This document shows positions 7,899 through 11,346 of a DNA stretch of 11,346 nt, piece by piece; within the stretch, counting starts at the first letter, position 1, and each line of letters begins with the position of its first letter. The position numbers were made by a program, and so were the translations under genes. The stretch lies in assembly GCA_003484585.1 (NCBI GenBank), contig DNBZ01000258.1:1304-12649 (forward strand), given 5' to 3'. The notes below the pieces were generated by a model that ran no database searches, was not told the origin of the DNA, and worked only from the letters and a program-made list of their open reading frames with translations. Source of the DNA: Bacteroidota bacterium (GTDB taxonomy: Bacteria > Bacteroidota > Bacteroidia > NS11-12g > UBA9320).

Positions 7899-9026
7899 AT
7901 GAGATATTATAGATCAAGATTTAGCAGTGCTCTGCAGTTGCTAGAGCGATACGAGTATCCAGAGCCTTTTCACATAGCGGCTAAGAATTTTTTTAAGCAA
8001 AGCAAGAAGTTTGGTTCCAAAGACAGGAAATCAATCTCTGAGATATGCTATACCTACCTGAGAATGGGGCTTACTCTAGGTCATATGCCAGTAAAAGATG
8101 GACTACTTATTAGTGGTTTATTACTTCATTTTGATGATGAAAGCTATTGGAATGATCAAAGTAAAGAGTTAGGCCTAACCTACAGTATAGAACCAGGTTT
8201 CTTTGAGTCTGACAATGCATTTGATGCCATTGAAAAATGGGCTGGAAAAGAGATTAGTTTCTATCCTCCTGAGCATCTAATGGAGCAGTTTGGGCATTAT
8301 AATGACGCTGCCAACCTGAGGTATAGACCAAAGAACTGGGCCAAAGATCATACGGACAAAGAGCCTCGTAATCTAGGAGCTATAGGATGTAGAGAGCTAG
8401 CTGTAAATCAAGGGTTAGAAGATACTGTGCAAGTGCAAGATTTGTCTTCTCAGTACATCTGTACTCATATACCCGTAGCAGAAGGAGATAAGCTATGGGA
8501 CGTGTGTAGCGGATCAGGAGGCAAGAGTTTAAACCTAGCTTCTGGCGGAGAAGGGCAATTCTACCTGAGTGATATGAGCCCTGCCACTATAGAAAATGCT
8601 AAGTCTCGTTTTAGAGCTATGCACTATGAAGCTTCTTTTGGTATAGCAGACCTAACCAAGGAAGTTAACAGTGTAAAGTTTAGTGGTGAAATCATTGGAG
8701 ATTCTTACTTCGATACCATAGTAGCAGATGTGCCGTGTAGCGGCAGTGGTACTTGGTTTCGTACACCAGAGCACTTTACTCGTTTCGACTATGCAAGCTT
8801 AGCCAAGTATGCTGAAAAGCAAAAAGCAATTGTTAAGAATGCAATTTCATTCCTAAAAAAAGAAGGCAAGTTCTACTATATTACGTGTTCTATTTTTAAA
8901 GAAGAAAATGAAGAAGTACGTGATTGGATATTAGCTAATACGGATCTGAAGATGGAAGAGGAGATAGCCTTTGATGGTATTCGCCAGAAAGCTGACGGGA
9001 TGTATATGGTAAGCTTTACCAAATAA
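7899..9026 (+). CDS. RsmB/NSUN-type RNA (cytosine-5) methyltransferase
   Basis: A 375-residue SAM-dependent enzyme predicted to methylate carbon 5 of cytosine in RNA. The N-terminal part (about 1-130) resembles the NusB-like RNA-binding domain of RsmB. The catalytic domain has QDLSSQ at 180-185, the SAM-binding motif I DVCSGSGGKS at 201-210, Asp225 (LSDMSP), motif IV VADVPCSGSGT with Cys280, and motif VI TCSIFKEEN with Cys330. In this family one Cys (motif VI) attacks the base and the other (motif IV) assists release, and both are present. Motif I is unusual: the common form is DACAAPGGKT, here Ser-Gly-Ser-Gly replaces Ala-Ala-Pro-Gly. The start is one base after the lipoprotein stop, so it is co-transcribed with it. 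Whether the substrate is 16S rRNA C967 or another site cannot be told. Confidence 0.88.
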   Translation: MRYYRSRFSSALQLLERYEYPEPFHIAAKNFFKQSKKFGSKDRKSISEICYTYLRMGLTLGHMPVKDGLLISGLLLHFDDESYWNDQSKELGLTYSIEPGFFESDNAFDAIEKWAGKEISFYPPEHLMEQFGHYNDAANLRYRPKNWAKDHTDKEPRNLGAIGCRELAVNQGLEDTVQVQDLSSQYICTHIPVAEGDKLWDVCSGSGGKSLNLASGGEGQFYLSDMSPATIENAKSRFRAMHYEASFGIADLTKEVNSVKFSGEIIGDSYFDTIVADVPCSGSGTWFRTPEHFTRFDYASLAKYAEKQKAIVKNAISFLKKEGKFYYITCSIFKEENEEVRDWILANTDLKMEEEIAFDGIRQKADGMYMVSFTK

Positions 9027-9036
9027 AATTCTTTTT

Positions 9037-9666
9037 TCAAACCCGTATTAAACCACCTTCACTTACGAGAATTACATCGGATATTTTTACGATGTCCTTG
9101 TACATTTTGCTTCCGTTTACCGAGCCCCAAGCAGGTAAAATAAGTTGTGTTGCAGATAGATAGTAGGCAGGCATTTTGGTATGTTGCCTTGCTTTGTAGC
9201 TAAAAATAAAGGCAGGATGTAGGTGGCCACAGATATGTACAATATCACTTTCTGCAGGTTTGTGGTAGAGGAGTATCCTATCTAGCTCGTAAGCCTCTTT
9301 GCAGAGTATCTTAGAACGAAGAAACGAATGTCTATCGTAGATTGCCTAGTATGAGTTCTGCGTCTATATCACCTAACCGCCGTCTATAAGCTCATTTTTT
9401 ATGTTGAAATTGGTATGATATAAGTCTCCTAAAAACACAAGTTTAGTTAGATATAAGCGTTTAATTAGTTTTAAAATAACATTTAGATCATTCAGTAAAT
9501 GGTCTTTACTGAGCGGGATGCCATTGGTTCTAAAGTGGCTAGCTTTGCCCTCATATACATTAGCTATGAGAAGTATCTTGTGCTCTTTCCAGTACACTGC
9601 TTTCTCTGGTAAGAGTGCAAAGTGCTGGTCTGCTAATTCTATATCTAGCTCCGCTTTTTGTACTAT
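9037..9666 (-). pseudogene. pdeM: Decayed pdeM (ligase-associated DNA damage response phosphoesterase)
   Basis: Read on the minus strand, this stretch spells an almost complete PdeM-like metallophosphoesterase of about 209 codons. Recognisable parts are ALLPEKAVYWKEHKILLIA, GKASHFRTNGIPLS, LVFLGDLYH, ELILGN, LLYHKP, ICGHLHP and a C-terminal LILPAWGS. Damage is extensive. No ATG, GTG or TTG lies between the upstream TAA (9670-9672) and the N-terminal region; the position expected for the start reads ATA (9664-9666). The metal motif DLHLGK reads NVYEGK (Asp to Asn, His to Tyr), and GNHD reads as GN-YD. A one-base loss near 9382 and a one-base gain near 9340 push residues RRLGDIDAELILGN into another frame, with TAG stops in the main frame at 9373-9375, 9364-9366 and 9346-9348. 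An internal GTG at 9597 gives only a 74-codon fragment. The DNA ligase, exonuclease and helicase genes that usually accompany pdeM are not in the window. Confidence 0.85.
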
Positions 9667-10013
9667 TTGTTAATTGTTTCTCTTAGTTTTTTGGGTAATG
9701 AGCCTACCACTAAATTATAGCTCTCATCTACCATTTTTAGTATGAAATCGTCACTAGCATCTTGGTGAAATTTAACCGTGTTCCAATGTTTTTTACTCAT
9801 ATGGTACCCAGGTTCTATAGCGATATAGTTGGCACGCATTTCTTCGGCATTCTCGGGATCACATTTTAGGTTCACAGATTGAAAATTTGAAATACTGAAT
9901 AAGCAAAACATCTTGCCGTGTACCTTCATTACCAAAGGGTCTGGACCAAAAGGAGTTCCCTCCGTAGTATAGGGTTTAGCCAAGCAGTATTCTCTTAATA
10001 TTTCAATATCCAT
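9663..10013 (-). CDS. MmcQ/YjbR family protein
   Basis: A 116-residue single-domain cytosolic protein of the MmcQ/YjbR (DUF419) family. Recognisable parts are the opening MDIEILREYCLAKPYTTEGT, FGPDPLVMKV, NLKCDPENAEEMRANY, PGYHMSKKHWNTV and the C-terminal YNLVVGSLPKKLRE. The length is the usual one. The fold resembles a double-wing DNA-binding (CyaY-like) structure; its biochemical role is not established. The ATG at 10013 overlaps the end of the upstream membrane-protein gene by 11 bases, suggesting translational coupling. Its TAG stop shares bases with the expected start of the decayed pdeM. A change of ATA to ATG there would also remove this stop and add six codons up to the next TAG. Confidence 0.93.
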   Translation of the reverse strand: MDIEILREYCLAKPYTTEGTPFGPDPLVMKVHGKMFCLFSISNFQSVNLKCDPENAEEMRANYIAIEPGYHMSKKHWNTVKFHQDASDDFILKMVDESYNLVVGSLPKKLRETINK

Positions 10014-11346
10014 TTGATTTATATAAAGTGAATTTATCGTCTGAGTAGAGTACCTCTGCCTTGCTAATAAAAATGGGCTGGTCTCGCTTAAACCAATCTG
10101 TAAATCTACTGTAGCAAATCACATAGTCCATATCTAGCCTATTCAGATATAGGGTGAAAGGGCTTTCGGCACGCTGCATCTCTTCTAAGTTTATCGTTAC
10201 GCCTTTTCTATCTAAGTATACCAGTACAAAATTTGGTTCTTGAGAGTATACAGACATGATAGATGCCTCGGCTGGTAGTATTTTATCTACTTTTTCTTGA
10301 GCACCGATAAGCCAGTTTCGTTCGTAGTACTCGGCATAGTTGTTAATCCAAACTACTTCGCTCATCCTATTAAAATAAGCATTATTGCCTTGTGAGAAGG
10401 AGACTAGAGCAAAAATGCTTGCTAAAACCATACTAGTACGAGGGTGAATATACTCGGATACATAAGCTGTACCTTTTAATATAATGTAAAGTGTTATGGG
10501 TAAGAAGGTGGCTATCACATAGTAGTCGTGATTCATAAACTGCACCCCAAAGAGCAATAGAATAGTAAGCAAACCGGTGCCTACTAAGAGTGTAAGTTGC
10601 GTATTTTTATTGCGTAGACTAATGCTCTTTCTACGGTATATAGCTATCAGAAAAAGTACGCCTATTACTAGTCGCTGTGCTCCATTAAAATATTGAGATT
10701 TGAATCTACTAGCGGTATCGAATATTTGGAAAAATTCAGCTAAAGATTTTACTTCCATCGTATTACTTAGGAATACAAAGGAGTAGTACAAAGTATTGCG
10801 TTGGCTTACGTGTACTATGTCGTAGTAAGCTACAAACGAACCTATTAGAATGAATATGAGAGTAGAAAATGTGAACTTCTTATTGTTAACTGTAACTAGT
10901 GTAGCTATGTACACTATTCCAAAAGCTATAGCGATAAATAGTACCCAAGGAACTAATACTTCATTTTTATAAAGAAAAAAATTGAGAGCTGTTAAAAGAA
11001 CTGCAGCTATAGTGATTACTCTATGCTTTATATTTTTTAAATTCCAATGCCTTAAAAAATAGATAGCCATAAAACTAATGAAATAGATGCCTGAGGAGGT
11101 CTTAATAAGCAGGGAGAGTCCGCTTACTATTAAAATGAGATATAGATATTTTTCAAAATCTTTATGGAATAGATATAAGCAAAAAAGTAAGAGGCTTAGG
11201 CCTAGCACATCGGGCAAAAAGTTATAAGAGTAGTATAAGAGGACTGGAGAGCTGAGTATGCCTAAAAGCATCAAAGATCTAAAGATAATTTTCTCTTTTT
11301 TGAGTAAACTAAAAACAAGGATAAAAAAGCTAGTAAACAATAGGGT
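10003..11346 (-). CDS. Polytopic membrane protein, probable GT-C type glycosyltransferase (5' end outside window)
   Basis: The frame is open to the right edge (447 codons before the stop), so the N-terminus is missing and the TTG at 11340 is not a trustworthy start. At least eight hydrophobic membrane segments fill the first 310 or so visible residues, followed by a soluble C-terminal part of about 125 residues. The sequence YYSYNFLPDVLGLSLLLFCL is the kind of Pro-Asp-containing loop and helix seen in GT-C (PMT/ArnT-like) glycosyltransferases of Bacteroidota, which transfer sugars from polyprenyl-phosphate donors on the periplasmic side. The acidic catalytic motif of such enzymes lies in the first periplasmic loop, beyond this window, so activity cannot be judged. 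It overlaps the MmcQ/YjbR gene by 11 bases. Alternative: another O-antigen or cell-envelope membrane protein of no assigned function. Confidence 0.7.
   Translation of the reverse strand, partial: TLLFTSFFILVFSLLKKEKIIFRSLMLLGILSSPVLLYYSYNFLPDVLGLSLLLFCLYLFHKDFEKYLYLILIVSGLSLLIKTSSGIYFISFMAIYFLRHWNLKNIKHRVITIAAVLLTALNFFLYKNEVLVPWVLFIAIAFGIVYIATLVTVNNKKFTFSTLIFILIGSFVAYYDIVHVSQRNTLYYSFVFLSNTMEVKSLAEFFQIFDTASRFKSQYFNGAQRLVIGVLFLIAIYRRKSISLRNKNTQLTLLVGTGLLTILLLFGVQFMNHDYYVIATFLPITLYIILKGTAYVSEYIHPRTSMVLASIFALVSFSQGNNAYFNRMSEVVWINNYAEYYERNWLIGAQEKVDKILPAEASIMSVYSQEPNFVLVYLDRKGVTINLEEMQRAESPFTLYLNRLDMDYVICYSRFTDWFKRDQPIFISKAEVLYSDDKFTLYKSNGY

Noticed and set aside
9338..9388. Programmed ribosomal frameshifting in pdeM
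   Set aside because: Two opposite shifts would be needed, no slippery heptamer is evident, and the catalytic residues are also lost; decay explains the data better.
9373..9597. A 74-codon minus-strand frame starting at GTG
   Set aside because: Its sequence is the interior N-terminal part of PdeM, and homologous sequence continues on both sides. It is a fragment of the pseudogene, not a gene of its own.

Overview
The window reads as ordinary chromosomal DNA of a member of the Bacteroidota. Three things point there: an AT-rich composition with few Shine-Dalgarno sequences, several copies of the Bacteroidota -7 promoter element TAnnTTTG placed a few bases upstream of start codons, and gene families typical of that phylum (CvfB-like S1 protein, MmcQ/YjbR protein, PdeM, a PBP1-like lipoprotein behind guaA). 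I cannot place it below phylum level. I see no tRNA, rRNA, CRISPR array, insertion sequence or phage gene.

Layout from left to right. Bases 1-1929 (+) are the C-terminal 643 codons of a large beta-rich protein, probably exported and ending in an outer-membrane barrel. It converges, with a 2-base gap, on a minus-strand pair: a CvfB-like S1/winged-helix RNA-binding protein (1932-2765, with its own promoter) and, upstream of it, a small cytochrome b5-like protein (2795-3046). Divergent from that pair is a two-component system: a sensor histidine kinase (3077-4204) and an OmpR-type response regulator (4292-4996). Next comes guaA (5104-6630), whose 3' end overlaps a lipoprotein with a type-1 periplasmic-binding-protein fold (6587-7897). 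An RsmB/NSUN-type RNA cytosine-5 methyltransferase (7899-9026) follows one base later, so the three probably form one transcript. The right end is a minus-strand set converging on the methyltransferase: a truncated polytopic GT-C-like membrane protein (10003-11346), an MmcQ/YjbR protein overlapping it by 11 bases (9663-10013), and a decayed pdeM phosphoesterase gene (9037-9666).

The most interesting result is the stretch 9037-9666, which looks empty or holds only a 74-codon fragment under naive gene calling. It is a nearly full-length PdeM homologue with no usable start codon, lost metal ligands in two motifs, and two compensating frameshifts exposing three stop codons. The second result is that three genes (cvfB, the kinase gene, guaA) have promoter elements ending only 9-17 bases from the start codon, implying very short or absent 5' leaders; for cvfB this decides the start. 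I found no convincing new multi-gene system. The regions are mostly housekeeping: nucleotide synthesis, RNA modification, RNA binding and signal transduction.
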